Shown piece after piece: positions 55,986 through 64,000 of a stretch of DNA of 64,000 nt (position 1 is its first letter; every line of letters begins with the position of its first letter). The translations under genes were made by a program, and so were the position numbers. Origin of the DNA: Nocardia macrotermitis (GTDB lineage: Bacteria; Actinomycetota; Actinomycetes; Mycobacteriales; Mycobacteriaceae); NCBI RefSeq assembly GCF_009604405.1, contig NZ_WEGK01000005.1, forward strand, positions 1 to 64,000. Direction: 5' to 3'. The notes below the pieces were generated by a model. That model saw only the letters and a list, made by a program, of their open reading frames with translations. It was not told the origin of the DNA and did no database searches.

Positions 55986-56648
55986 TCAATCCGCTTGGCG
56001 GACAACCGATGTCAGCGCGGTGACCAACCTGCGGACCGTGCGTTCGATCGGGCAGAAGAACAGGCCCGCGAGCCGCGTGTACGGCCACAGCGCGATCGCC
56101 ACGACGACGGTGAGGGCCCGAATGCGGTGCAGCAGCGGCGCGTCGGCCATCGCGGCCGGATCCGGATGCGTGCTGAACAGCGAGGGGAACCAGGTGAACA
56201 GCGTGTGCGCCGCGATATCCCGGGAGCCAGTGGATTTCGGATCGAAGATGACCAGCACCCCGGACAGCAGCGCGGCCCCGAGCACCGGCAGCGTGATCCG
56301 GTCGACGACGGTGACCGGACGGGCCGAACCGTCCACCATCGCCGGAATCAGCAGCAGCGCCGCACCGGTGAGCGCGATGGGCGCGGCGATGGTCTCACTG
56401 GCCACCACGACCTGCGCGATGGTGAGCGGGGAGCCGAAATGCGTTCGGGTGAGCACGATCTGGGCGATGCGCGGCAGCACCACGACCAGCACCCCGGCAC
56501 GGAACAACCACAGTCCGGTGCGCGACACATCGGTGCGATTGGTGATGACGCCGGAGCGGAACCGATCGTGCCGCCAACGCCACCAGTGGCCCAGCACGAA
56601 GGAGGCGAAGGCCAGGTAGGGGACGATCAGCCAGATCAGCGTTGTCAT
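55986..56648 (-). CDS. NarI-like membrane protein with apparently lost heme ligands
   Basis: A 220-aa protein with about five membrane helices. The start (MTTLIWLIVPYLAFASFVLGHWWRWRHDRF) strongly recalls the gamma subunit of respiratory nitrate reductase. However, the expected FHxG...GH heme-ligand segment reads FRAGVLVVVLPR, so its two His are missing; the ending (LWPYTRL) is retained. No narG, narH or narJ is nearby. ATG 56648; the longer upstream frame is a composition artefact. It may be a diverged orphan rather than a quinol oxidase subunit. Confidence 0.6.
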   Translation of the reverse strand: MTTLIWLIVPYLAFASFVLGHWWRWRHDRFRSGVITNRTDVSRTGLWLFRAGVLVVVLPRIAQIVLTRTHFGSPLTIAQVVVASETIAAPIALTGAALLLIPAMVDGSARPVTVVDRITLPVLGAALLSGVLVIFDPKSTGSRDIAAHTLFTWFPSLFSTHPDPAAMADAPLLHRIRALTVVVAIALWPYTRLAGLFFCPIERTVRRLVTALTSVVRQAD

Positions 56649-56856
56649 GGGGACTCTCGGTGCCCTCCGGAGGCGACCGCGGTGGTGCGCCGTTCGCCGC
56701 AAGCCTATGCCGCCGCCGGGCCCGGGGTGGGGCGGAATCCGGATCGACTCACGTCGCGGGGTGGTCGTGCGTCGTCGGGTCGAGATGGCAGACTCGGGGC
56801 CCATGAGTCCGGTGAGCCGTGGTCGCGAACGTGAGGAGTACGAGAGAGGAGAGGCG

Positions 56857-57669
56857 ATGGCAGGGGGCGTCGACGGGGTGGAGGAGATCGACTACGACGA
56901 ACTCGGCGTGGCGGAGATGATGGCCGAGGTCGTCACGCGGATAACGGAATTCGAGCAGGTGGACGAGCCGGTGGACGGGGAGTACCTGGCGGCCGGACTG
57001 CTCGCGGTCGGATACGGGGAGAGTGCGGACTACCTCGAGGCGTTCGTGCGGATGTTCGCGGATCGGGCCGAGGAATTGGCGACGCCGGGCGCGCTGGCAT
57101 TCCTGCGCTGCGTCACGTCGCTGACCGCCGAGCCGGTGCGCACGGTCGCCCGCGAGGCCGCCGATCGGTTGGCCGCGGCGGGTGTCGTCCCGCCCGCCTG
57201 GGTGCCCGAGCTGGACGAACCGCTCACCGCGGGTGAATTCGTGCGCTGGCCCGATACCGACGGGACGGGTGCGACGCTGTTCGGCAGTTTCGCGCGGGCG
57301 GGCCGCACGGACGGTTTCCTGATCTTCGTGGACGACGAGAACTGCGGTGCCGCATACGATCTGGCCCCGTTCGTCGGGGAGGGGCTGATCGAGTCGCGGC
57401 GCTTGACCGACGAGCAGGAGCCCGCCGACGAGGAGCCCGTCACCGCCGGTGAATTCCGCTGGCAGGTGCAGGCCGCGCTGGACGCGCGCATGGTGCACGA
57501 TCGCGGTGCGCGGGATGCGGGCGTGGAGTGGGAGGAACCCGAGGAGGACGACGCGATTCCGCACGAGGTCGCCGAGGTGGTCGCACGGGCCCGGCTGCGG
57601 ATTCTGCCCGTCGCGGCGAAACCGCTGCCGATCCACGTGCATCCGGAGTTCGAGGCGGGGTTGGTCTGA
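56857..57669 (+). CDS. Conserved hypothetical protein
   Basis: A 270-aa acidic protein; ATG with GAGAGGAGAGG upstream (longer in-frame starts are Arg-rich and unlikely). The middle has two blocks, GALAFLRCVTSLTAEPVRTVA and TLFGSFARAGRTDGFLIFVDDENCGAAYDLAPFVGEG, each of which looks like part of an actinobacterial family whose function I cannot name. No membrane segment. It is 53 bp before the oxidoreductase gene. Confidence 0.75.
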   Translation: MAGGVDGVEEIDYDELGVAEMMAEVVTRITEFEQVDEPVDGEYLAAGLLAVGYGESADYLEAFVRMFADRAEELATPGALAFLRCVTSLTAEPVRTVAREAADRLAAAGVVPPAWVPELDEPLTAGEFVRWPDTDGTGATLFGSFARAGRTDGFLIFVDDENCGAAYDLAPFVGEGLIESRRLTDEQEPADEEPVTAGEFRWQVQAALDARMVHDRGARDAGVEWEEPEEDDAIPHEVAEVVARARLRILPVAAKPLPIHVHPEFEAGLV

Positions 57670-57722
57670 GCGGATCTCGTTCGGGCGGAATAGCTGCCGC
57701 GGTGGCAGGGTTCACAACCGAT

Positions 57723-58547
57723 ATGACGATTCGTGGACTCGGCCGGTTCGGGGTGTGGCGCTACTACGCGGCGGTGACTCCGGACGAGGCGAAGGAGTTG
57801 GAAGGGCTGGGCTACGGCTCGATATGGCTGGGTGGATCGCCCGCCGCCGAGCTGCCGGTGGTGGAGTCGCTGCTGGAGGCGACGGAGAACCTCGTCGTCG
57901 GCACCAGCATCGTGAACGTGTGGAGTGCGCCCGCGGCGGAGGTCGCGGAGTCGTTCCATCGCATCGACAAGCGTTTTCCGGGGCGTTTCATCCTCGGCAT
58001 CGGGATCGGGCATCCCGAGCACGACAACGACTACCGCAAGCCCTACGACGTCCTGGTCGAGTACATCGACGTGCTGGACAAGGCCGGTGTGCCCAAGCAG
58101 CAGATCGCCCTGGCCGCGCTCGGCCCGCGGGTGCTGAAACTCTCCGGTGACCGCACCGCCGGAGCCCTCCCGTACCTGACCGTCCCGCAGCACACCCGCG
58201 AGGCCCGCGAGATCCTGGGCCCGGACGCGCTGCTGGTCGCCGAGCACAAGATCGTCCTGGACACCGATCCGGCCACCGCGCGCCCGACCGGCCGGGACGT
58301 GGTGAAGTTCTACCTCGGCCTGCGCAACTACGTCGCCAACCTGCGCCGCCTCGGCTTCAGCGACGAGGATCTCGCCGCCCCCGGCAGCGACGCCCTGATC
58401 GATGCCCTGGCCCTGCACGGCACCGCCGAACAGATCGCCACGGGTCTGACCGAACATCTCACCGCCGGTGCCGACACCGTCGCGATCCAGCCGCTGGGCA
58501 GCGACTACATGGGCACGCTGCGCACCCTGGCCGCCGTACTCGGCTGA
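57723..58547 (+). CDS. LLM-class F420-dependent oxidoreductase
   Basis: A 274-aa TIM-barrel protein of the luciferase-like monooxygenase/F420 family: GRFGVWRYYAAVTPDEAKELEGLGYGSIWLGG start, FILGIGIGHPEH in the middle, ALHGTAEQIATGLTEHLTAGADTVAIQPLG end. It is the actinobacterial 'TIGR03620-like' size. The substrate is unknown. ATG 57723 fits the family start. Confidence 0.88.
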   Translation: MTIRGLGRFGVWRYYAAVTPDEAKELEGLGYGSIWLGGSPAAELPVVESLLEATENLVVGTSIVNVWSAPAAEVAESFHRIDKRFPGRFILGIGIGHPEHDNDYRKPYDVLVEYIDVLDKAGVPKQQIALAALGPRVLKLSGDRTAGALPYLTVPQHTREAREILGPDALLVAEHKIVLDTDPATARPTGRDVVKFYLGLRNYVANLRRLGFSDEDLAAPGSDALIDALALHGTAEQIATGLTEHLTAGADTVAIQPLGSDYMGTLRTLAAVLG

Positions 58548-58968
58548 TCCGCGCTCGCTCGCATCCGCACCTGTCGCAATGTCGGCGAGTGCGGATGCGA
58601 GGGTGGGCGACATCGCCCGACTCGGGGACGATCGTGTCGGCGTCGGTTGCCGCGACCTGGTCCGGTCAGCGGATGCGAGGGCGGGCGATATCGCCCGGCT
58701 CGGGGACGATCGTGTCGGCGTCGGTTGCCGCGACGTGGTCCGGTCATCCGGCGGCTGGTATCTGCCTTGTGACTCGGGAGTATGCGTGCGCTGCCGACCT
58801 GAGCGAGATGTCCGGGGCGGTATCGACTGTTGCCAGGTCTTGTCGTTCGCCGGGCCGCGGGTGTCGTCCGGTTCGGTCGTATGCCATCGGGTGTCGGGGC
58901 TGCGGCCGGTGTAGCCGCGGAATGGGTCCGCGACGAGATGGGCTGTGCGAGTGGGATTCCCGACGCGC
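58548..58968. other. Intergenic region with a 78-bp tandem repeat
   Basis: No convincing gene. Two 78-bp direct repeats (58591-58668, 58669-58746) differ at only a few positions; open frames across them encode repeated DDRVGVGCRD but lack a ribosome site. Confidence 0.65.
58591..58746. repeat. 78-bp tandem repeat, two copies
   Basis: Both copies start GCGGATGCGAGGG and include GGGGACGATCGTGTCGGCGT. The period is a multiple of three. Confidence 0.85.
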
Positions 58969-59304
58969 TCAGGAGCGGACGAGGCGGGCGATGGCGTCGG
59001 TGGCTTCCTTGATCTTCGCCTCGGCCTCGGGGCCGCCGCGGACGGCCGCGTCGACGACGCAGTGGCTGATGTGATCCTCGAGCAGGCCCATCGCGACCGC
59101 TTGCAGGGCCTTGGTCATGGCGGAGACCTGGGTGAGGATATCGATGCAGTACTGCTCTTCCTCGACCATGCGTTGCAGGCCGCGGGACTGGCCCTCGATG
59201 CGGCGCAGACGTTTGAGGTAGTCGTCCTTGGCGGTGATGTAGCCGTGGGCGGCGTGATCGTGGCATGGCGCGGTTTCCGCCGTGGTGGTGTCGTCCTCGG
59301 TCAC
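58969..59304 (-). CDS. csoR: CsoR-family copper/metal-sensing repressor
   Basis: A 111-aa four-helix repressor. The core YLKRLRRIEGQSRGLQRMVEE, Cys in EEEQYCIDIL, and DHISHC give the Cys-His-Cys copper(I) site of CsoR. An N-terminal His/Cys cluster (CHDHAAHGY) is extra. GTG 59304 follows GAGGG. A palindrome upstream fits autoregulation. No copA or metallochaperone is adjacent within the window. Confidence 0.88.
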   Translation of the reverse strand: MTEDDTTTAETAPCHDHAAHGYITAKDDYLKRLRRIEGQSRGLQRMVEEEQYCIDILTQVSAMTKALQAVAMGLLEDHISHCVVDAAVRGGPEAEAKIKEATDAIARLVRS

Positions 59305-59348
59305 CGGATCGCCCTCTTCTCCCAGCCCGTCGAGCCTGCCGTCTGTGA

Positions 59349-59363
59349 TACCCCACCAGGGTA
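59349..59363. promoter_or_regulatory. Candidate CsoR operator
   Basis: TACCC-CACCA-GGGTA (59349-59363) matches the TACCC/GGGTA-type box of CsoR repressors and lies 45 bp upstream of the csoR start, in the region shared with the divergent MTA phosphorylase gene. Confidence 0.6.
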
Positions 59364-59429
59364 CAGGCTGGTGGGAGTGGTCGCGCCCCGGTTTCGGCCC
59401 GGTGCGCGGGGGTGCGCGAGAATCGGCGC

Positions 59430-60239
59430 ATGAGTTCGGTTCCCCGGCCCGCGCTGGCCATCATCGGCGGTAGCGGTTTCTACGATTTCTTCGGCGACGA
59501 CGCGGTGCGTCTCGAGATCGACACGCCCTACGGTGCGCCGAGTGCGCCGATCACCGTCGGGCAGGTCGAGGGGCGGCAGGTGGCGTTCCTGCCGCGGCAC
59601 GGCCGCAAACACGAATTCTCCCCGCACACCGTGCCCTATCAGGCGAATCTGTGGGCGCTGCGGTCGATCGGGGTGCGGCGGATCCTCGCGCCCTGCGCGG
59701 TGGGCAGCCTGCGCGCGGACTGGGGGCCGGGCACGGTCGCGGTGCCCGATCAGCTGGTCGACCGCACGTCCGGGCGGCCGCAGACGTTCTTCGACAACGG
59801 CGGCATCCACGTCTCGTTCGCCGACCCCTACTGCGACGAACTGCGCGGTGCGGCAATACGATCCGCGGTGCCGGAACTGCCGATGAAGTCGTCCGGGACG
59901 ATGGTCGTGGTGCAGGGCCCGCGATTCTCCACCCGCGCGGAGAGCCGCTGGTTCGCCGCGCAGGGCTGGGAGCTGGTGAACATGACCGGATTCCCGGAGG
60001 CCGTGCTGGCCCGCGAACTGGAAATGTGTTACGCCGCAATCGCTCTGGTGACCGATCTGGACGCCGGGCTGGAGGCGGGCGAAGGTGTCAGCGCCGCTGC
60101 CGTTTTCGCCGCGTTCGAGCAGAATCTGGTGCCGTTCGCGGGACTCGTGCGCCGGGCCGTGGCCGCGGTCGAGGGCACCGACACCTGTGCCCGGTGCCGT
60201 GTTCATACCGGTGTGAACCTGCCGTTCGAACTACCCTGA
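59430..60239 (+). CDS. mtnP: S-methyl-5'-thioadenosine phosphorylase
   Basis: A 269-aa purine nucleoside phosphorylase-family enzyme cleaving methylthioadenosine to adenine and methylthioribose-1-phosphate. Motifs: LAIIGGSGFYDF, the phosphate-binding PRHGRKHEFSPH and NMTGFPEAVLARELEMCYA with the Asp of ALVTDLDAG. ATG 59430 (MSSVPRPALAII) fits the family start; an upstream GTG at 59412 adds six residues. Confidence 0.93.
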   Translation: MSSVPRPALAIIGGSGFYDFFGDDAVRLEIDTPYGAPSAPITVGQVEGRQVAFLPRHGRKHEFSPHTVPYQANLWALRSIGVRRILAPCAVGSLRADWGPGTVAVPDQLVDRTSGRPQTFFDNGGIHVSFADPYCDELRGAAIRSAVPELPMKSSGTMVVVQGPRFSTRAESRWFAAQGWELVNMTGFPEAVLARELEMCYAAIALVTDLDAGLEAGEGVSAAAVFAAFEQNLVPFAGLVRRAVAAVEGTDTCARCRVHTGVNLPFELP

Positions 60240-60327
60240 TGCGCATGGGTGCACCGTCGCAGGCTTCGGCTCGGGCGACGGGCGCGCCGTTCGTCAGGCG
60301 GGGGATTCGCGGACCGACGGAGACGAT

Positions 60328-61833
60328 ATGCGGGTATTGCTGACCGGCGCTGCGGGTTTCATCGGCCGGCACGTACTGAGCACCCTCACCGATGCCGAGC
60401 ACGAGGTGGTCGCGCTGGACGCGCTACTGGAATCCGTGCACGGCCCCGACCCGGTGCCCCCCGACGGCATCATCCGCGCGGACATCCGCGATCCGGACGC
60501 CCTCGATCCGCTGCTGCGCGGCATCGACGTCGTCGTGCACCTGGCCGCCGCGATCCCGCCCGGGTCCTCGGCCGGTGGTGGGAACGGCTCGTCCATGGGA
60601 GTGCAGGGGCCTCCCGGACTGCCGCCGCGTGACGCTGGTCCTGGGCCGCGAACGGGCGCGATGGGGGCGGTGCCCGGCCGCGGGGCGACGGGTGCGCTGC
60701 CGGGTACGGGTGAGATGAATGCGGTGCGGGGTCGCGGTGCGACAGGTGCGTCGCCCGGTACAGGTGGAATGAGAGCGGTACGGGGCAATGGTGCGGTGGG
60801 TGCGATGCCTGGCACGGGTGGGATGAATGCGGTGCGGGGTCGCGGTGCGACAGGTGCGTCGTCTGGGACGGGTGAGATGAATGCGGGGCCGGGCACGGGC
60901 GAGATGCGTTCGGGGCGCGGCGGCGGTGCGGTTGGCGCGGGGCCGGGCGCTGGTGAGATGGGTGCAGCGCGTGGCAGTGGTGCGGTAGAGCGGGGCACGG
61001 GTGGGATTGGTGCCATCCGGCCGGGTGGGCCGAATGTGCAGCGGGGGCCGGTGTTCGCTGCGCACAACGACTTCGGGACCGCGGTGTTGTTGGCGGCGAT
61101 GGAGCGGGCGGGGGTGCGGCGGCTGGTGTTGGCGTCGTCGGTGTCGGTGTATGGGGAGGGGCGGTATCGGGGGTTGCGTAGTGGGCCGTTCTTTCCGGGG
61201 GTGCGGCGTCGGGCCGATCTGGATCGGGGGATGTTCGATCATCGTGCGCCGCGGTCGGGGGAGATTCTGACCTGGGAGCCGGTCGGGGAGGACGCGCCGT
61301 TGCGGCCGCGTACGGGGTATGCGGCGAGTAAGGCGGCGCAGGAGAATTACGCGATGGCGTGGGGCGCGGCCACCGGTGCGGGGGTGACGGTGCTGCGGTA
61401 TCACCATGTGTACGGCGATCCGGTCCGCGAGAATGCCGCGCTGCGTGCGCATTCCGGTGTCGCGGCGCGGTTCCGGGCGGAACTGGTGGCCGGGCGTTCG
61501 CCGTACGTGTTCGAGGACGGCGGGCAGGTGCGGGATTTCGTGCACGTGCGGGATGTCGCCGCCGCCACGGCCGCGGTCGTGCAGCGGCCGCTGTCCGGAT
61601 TCGTGCCGCTCAATATCGCCTCGGGGCATCCGATCACGTTGTGGGAGATGGCATCCATCATGTCCCGCGCCCTGGACGGTCCGAATCCCGTTGTGAGCGG
61701 CCAGTATCGGATCACCGACGCGCGGCATATCGTCGCCGACCCGCAACGTGCCCGGCGCACGGTGGATTTCACCGCCGCCGTGGCTCCGGCGCAGGGATTG
61801 GCCGAGTACGCCGCGACCGGGGTGCGGTCCTGA
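60328..61833 (+). CDS. Extended SDR (NAD-dependent epimerase) with Gly-rich repeat insert
   Basis: A 501-aa protein. It starts MRVLLTGAAGFIGRHVL (NAD-binding GxxGxxG) and has DVVVHLAA; after the insert come ASSVSVYGEG and the catalytic YxxxK (YAASK) and RYHHVYGDP. Between VVHLAA and the next helix lies a ~150-residue low-complexity insert of Gly/Ala/Arg/Met repeats (RGATGA, PGTGEMNAVRG), where the family has ~20 residues. The DNA there is repetitive. The enzyme may be intact with a surface loop, or impaired. The substrate, probably a nucleotide sugar, is unknown. Confidence 0.82.
   Translation: MRVLLTGAAGFIGRHVLSTLTDAEHEVVALDALLESVHGPDPVPPDGIIRADIRDPDALDPLLRGIDVVVHLAAAIPPGSSAGGGNGSSMGVQGPPGLPPRDAGPGPRTGAMGAVPGRGATGALPGTGEMNAVRGRGATGASPGTGGMRAVRGNGAVGAMPGTGGMNAVRGRGATGASSGTGEMNAGPGTGEMRSGRGGGAVGAGPGAGEMGAARGSGAVERGTGGIGAIRPGGPNVQRGPVFAAHNDFGTAVLLAAMERAGVRRLVLASSVSVYGEGRYRGLRSGPFFPGVRRRADLDRGMFDHRAPRSGEILTWEPVGEDAPLRPRTGYAASKAAQENYAMAWGAATGAGVTVLRYHHVYGDPVRENAALRAHSGVAARFRAELVAGRSPYVFEDGGQVRDFVHVRDVAAATAAVVQRPLSGFVPLNIASGHPITLWEMASIMSRALDGPNPVVSGQYRITDARHIVADPQRARRTVDFTAAVAPAQGLAEYAATGVRS
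60630..61030 (+). repeat. Gly-rich coding repeats inside the SDR gene
   Basis: Repeated units of about 51 and 108 bp, encoding RGRGATGASPGTG-type peptides (e.g. GCGGTGCGGGGTCGCGGTGC at 60721 and 60829). They sit within an otherwise ordinary epimerase gene. Confidence 0.75.
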
Positions 61834-61853
61834 CTCCCGGGATTGCCTGGGCC

Positions 61854-62822
61854 TCAGGATATTTCGAAGCGGACCAACGCGAAACGGGGCGGACCGTCGT
61901 CGGGGTCGCCGTGCGGCAGCGGACTGATCTCCGCGTCGACCCGCAGCCAGCCGCCGTCGGTGGCGGCCAGACGTAGTCCGGGCAGGCTCTGTTCGAGTTT
62001 GCCCGCTCGAATATCGTTGCGGGCAGCGCGAATCCGGTCCAGATCGGCGGGGTGCGGGAGTGTGCGTTCCTCGATGTCGGCGGACCACCGCAGGCCGGGG
62101 ATCGGTCCGCTGATCCAGCGCAGCACGCGGACCTGCTCGGTGTCCACGACCGCCAGATACAGTCCCGGATTGGCGGTGATGAGGGTGTCGACCGTGGCGG
62201 CCTCGACCGACTTGGGTTGCGGCGGAACGCTTTCGGTGATGTCCACCAGCAGGCCGCGCCAGCGGCGCGGGTCGGTGTCGTCGCAGCGGGCCGCGGTCAG
62301 CAGGGTGCGCAGGCCGTCGGGGATGCGGATGGTCATCTCGCCCAGCCAGCGTGCGCCGGGCGTCGCACGGGCCATGGTGGCGACCCAGTCCAGCGCATCG
62401 TCGAAACGTTCCACGTGCTCGAAGGTTTCGGTGCCCGTCCACACCGAGCGGCCGCGGTCGAAATCCGGGCCGAGTCCGGCGGAGGCGACCTCGAGCCGCC
62501 GATCGTCGTTGGTGTACAGATACGGCGCGGCCGGTGTCGGCGCGGTATCGCCCTCACCCACCAGAACGTGCACCGCGTACAACCGATCGTCCGGCCCGAC
62601 GACGGGAACGGCCCGCACCCGCTGCTGCGACCAGGTGTGCCGGGATCGGGGTAGCGGGTGCTCGATCGGCTCACCACTCGCCCGCGCCGCCGCGATGATC
62701 GGCATGGCGGGACCGGGTACGGTGCGCGCCAACGACTTCCACTGCCGGGGCGCGGTACCGACGGCAACCAGGGACCAGCTCTCGGGTGCCCCGAGAGTCT
62801 CGATCAACAGCCAATCCGTCAT
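61854..62822 (-). CDS. PAS/GAF-like sensory protein (DUF5593-type)
   Basis: A 322-aa soluble protein that begins WLLIETLGAPESWSLVAVGTAPRQWKSLARTV and has a second unit about residues 95-200 and a third ending in RFALVRFEIS. The order resembles the actinobacterial DUF5593/PAS proteins of Rhodococcus and Nocardia, proposed sensors without output domain. Function and ligand unknown. Confidence 0.6.
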   Translation of the reverse strand: MTDWLLIETLGAPESWSLVAVGTAPRQWKSLARTVPGPAMPIIAAARASGEPIEHPLPRSRHTWSQQRVRAVPVVGPDDRLYAVHVLVGEGDTAPTPAAPYLYTNDDRRLEVASAGLGPDFDRGRSVWTGTETFEHVERFDDALDWVATMARATPGARWLGEMTIRIPDGLRTLLTAARCDDTDPRRWRGLLVDITESVPPQPKSVEAATVDTLITANPGLYLAVVDTEQVRVLRWISGPIPGLRWSADIEERTLPHPADLDRIRAARNDIRAGKLEQSLPGLRLAATDGGWLRVDAEISPLPHGDPDDGPPRFALVRFEIS

Positions 62823-63081
62823 TTGGCCTCCTGGTGTTCTCGGCCTCCGCTTCGCTACGCCGGGGCTGTGATTCCGGCCCCCACTGCGCCCGGTACAGAA
62901 TCGGCTCTGCCCGTGGATTATTCAAATCGCTGCGGCTTTGCTGGTCGGGGGCGGGATCCGCTCGGCCGGTGGACTCGCTGTTGGCGGGCTCGTTGCGGAG
63001 GGGGTGCGCCGGGGCGGGCGGTAGCGGTGCGGGTGTGGATGGTGTCCGGTCCGGATGTCGCGGGCGGTTAGGCTCGCTGAC

Positions 63082-63642
63082 ATGGAAACTCCGCTGCGGC
63101 TCGAGGTGATCGTCGCCAGTGTGCGGCCGGGGCGGTTCGCGCCGGTCGTCGCCGACTGGTTCCTGCGCACCGCGCGGGCCGACGATCGGTTCGACATCGG
63201 CGTCATCGATCTGTTGCAGACCCCGCTGCCGGTGGATCTGGCCGACACGCCCGAGGTCGCCGCCTACCGCGAACGCCTTTCCGCCGCAGACGCTTTCGTC
63301 GTGATCACCTCGGAATACAACCACGGCTACCCGGCCGCGCTCAAGACCGCCCTGGACACCGCCAAACACGAGTGGCGGGCCAAACCCATCGCCTTCGTCG
63401 GCTACGGCGGCCTGTCCGGCGGGCTGCGCGCCATCGAACAGCTGCGTCAGGTGGTCGCCGAGGTGCACATGGTCTCGATCCGCGAATCGGTCAGCTTCCA
63501 CCAGGCCAAGCGCGCCTTCGACGCCGACGGCGAAACCCGTGACGGCGCGGCCGTCGACGCCGCCCAACGTCTGCTGCGCCAACTCGCCTGGTGGGCAACG
63601 CATTTGCGCACCGCCCGCAGCGCCGACCCCTATCCCGGCTGA
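63082..63642 (+). CDS. NADPH-dependent FMN reductase
   Basis: A 186-aa flavodoxin-fold protein. LEVIVASVRPGRFAPVVADWF carries the FMN-phosphate loop, and VITSEYNHGYPAALKTALD is the family signature (EYN). It is probably a quinone or azo reductase. Its stop codon lies in the first unit of a 9-bp tandem repeat. Confidence 0.9.
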   Translation: METPLRLEVIVASVRPGRFAPVVADWFLRTARADDRFDIGVIDLLQTPLPVDLADTPEVAAYRERLSAADAFVVITSEYNHGYPAALKTALDTAKHEWRAKPIAFVGYGGLSGGLRAIEQLRQVVAEVHMVSIRESVSFHQAKRAFDADGETRDGAAVDAAQRLLRQLAWWATHLRTARSADPYPG

Positions 63643-63705
63643 CCCGGCTGACCCGGCTGACCCGGCTGACCCGGCTGACCCGGCTGACCCGGCTGACCCG
63701 GCTGA
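63634..63705. repeat. 9-bp tandem repeat (CCCGGCTGA), eight perfect copies
   Basis: Eight identical CCCGGCTGA units (63634-63705) plus a degraded ninth. The stop TGA of the FMN reductase is in the first copy. It is a VNTR-type microsatellite. Confidence 0.95.
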
Positions 63706-63853
63706 CCTGGCTGCCGCTTCCGCGCACTCGATTCGAGACGTGCACGCGCAGTAGCCGAGCAGGCGGGCATGGTGGCTGCCACCGGTAAGCGGAGGGTCCG
63801 TCCGGTAAACTGATGATCATGATCGAACGAATCGCGGACCGGGAGGCATCCCG

Positions 63854-64000
63854 ATGAGCGGACTGGACGGCAAGATCGTCGCCATCACCGGAGCCAGCAG
63901 CGGCATCGGCGCGGCGACCGCCGTCGAACTGGCCGCGCGCGGGGCGGCCGTCGTCCTCGGCGCCCGGCGGACCGATCGGCTCGAGGACCTGGCGGCGAGC
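63854..64000 (+). CDS. Short-chain dehydrogenase (truncated by window end)
   Basis: The first 49 codons: [30 protein letters not shown], the TGxxxGIG NAD(P)-binding motif of classical SDRs. GGGAGGCATCCCG precedes the ATG. The catalytic YxxxK is beyond the window. Confidence 0.9.
   Translation, partial: MSGLDGKIVAITGASSGIGAATAVELAARGAAVVLGARRTDRLEDLAAS

Noticed and set aside
55879..56088. N-terminal extension of the MaoC fusion to 56088
   Set aside because: It overlaps the NarI-like gene, is Arg/Pro-rich and lacks a ribosome site; GTG 55878 has GAGGAG at good spacing.
58468..58914. 148-aa plus-strand frame over the 78-bp repeat
   Set aside because: It begins inside the oxidoreductase gene, has no own start signal and no resemblance to a protein family.

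Overview
The window is GC-rich actinobacterial chromosome. The most likely source is a Nocardia-like member of the Corynebacteriales. This rests on the infA-rpmJ-rpsM-rpsK-rpsD-rpoA-rplQ-truA order, a PknG-type kinase, a HadAB-like dehydratase fusion, a CsoR repressor, and above all a type VII secretion (ESX) locus with EspG, PE/PPE-like and EspI-like proteins. No rRNA, tRNA, insertion sequence, prophage or CRISPR array is visible. Taxonomy is inferred from gene content only.

Layout. 1-1549: 3' part of a gene for a Pro-rich protein with a striking His/Cys tandem repeat. 1575-5570 (minus): pknG and an AnsP-like amino-acid permease. 5751-6500: a MerR regulator divergent from the permease. 6567-11500 (minus): five closely packed genes, three related glycosyltransferase-like proteins, a YbaB/EbfC-family protein and a WXG100 protein. 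11930-30401 (plus): a long run of ESX substrates and accessory genes. It contains YbaB-like, a 2172-aa modular protein with a CpnT-like N-terminus, an EspB-like fusion with a silk-like Gly/Tyr/Ser tail, EspG, WXG100, a possible immunity-type protein, EspH-like, YbaB-like, EspC-like, an Ala-rich protein, PE-like, PPE-like, a second EspG and an Esx pair. 30497-43152: the secretion machine (EccE, EccB, EccA, EccD, MycP, EccC), with eccE and eccA inverted and separated from neighbours by strong hairpins. 43299-48030: a DUF4254-like gene, a GntR-GNAT pair and an EspI-like Pro/Gln-rich ATPase.

From 48289 the content is mostly housekeeping and metabolic: an MFS transporter; translation genes infA to truA with rpoA; a MaoC-type dehydratase fusion; a NarI-like membrane protein; a conserved unknown; an LLM-class oxidoreductase; CsoR with a candidate operator; methylthioadenosine phosphorylase; an extended SDR interrupted by a Gly-rich repeat insert; a sensory-like protein; an FMN reductase; and a truncated SDR at the right edge.

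How it may work together (inference): the EccB/C/D/E-MycP complex and EccA would export the Esx, PE/PPE-like, EspB-like and CpnT-like proteins, with the two EspG proteins as chaperones for their neighbours. The minus-strand glycosyltransferase operon shares a divergent intergenic region with the substrate operon and carries its own YbaB and WXG100 genes. It may therefore modify the very Ser/Thr/Gly-rich exported proteins, a type VII analogue of serine-rich glycoprotein export systems.
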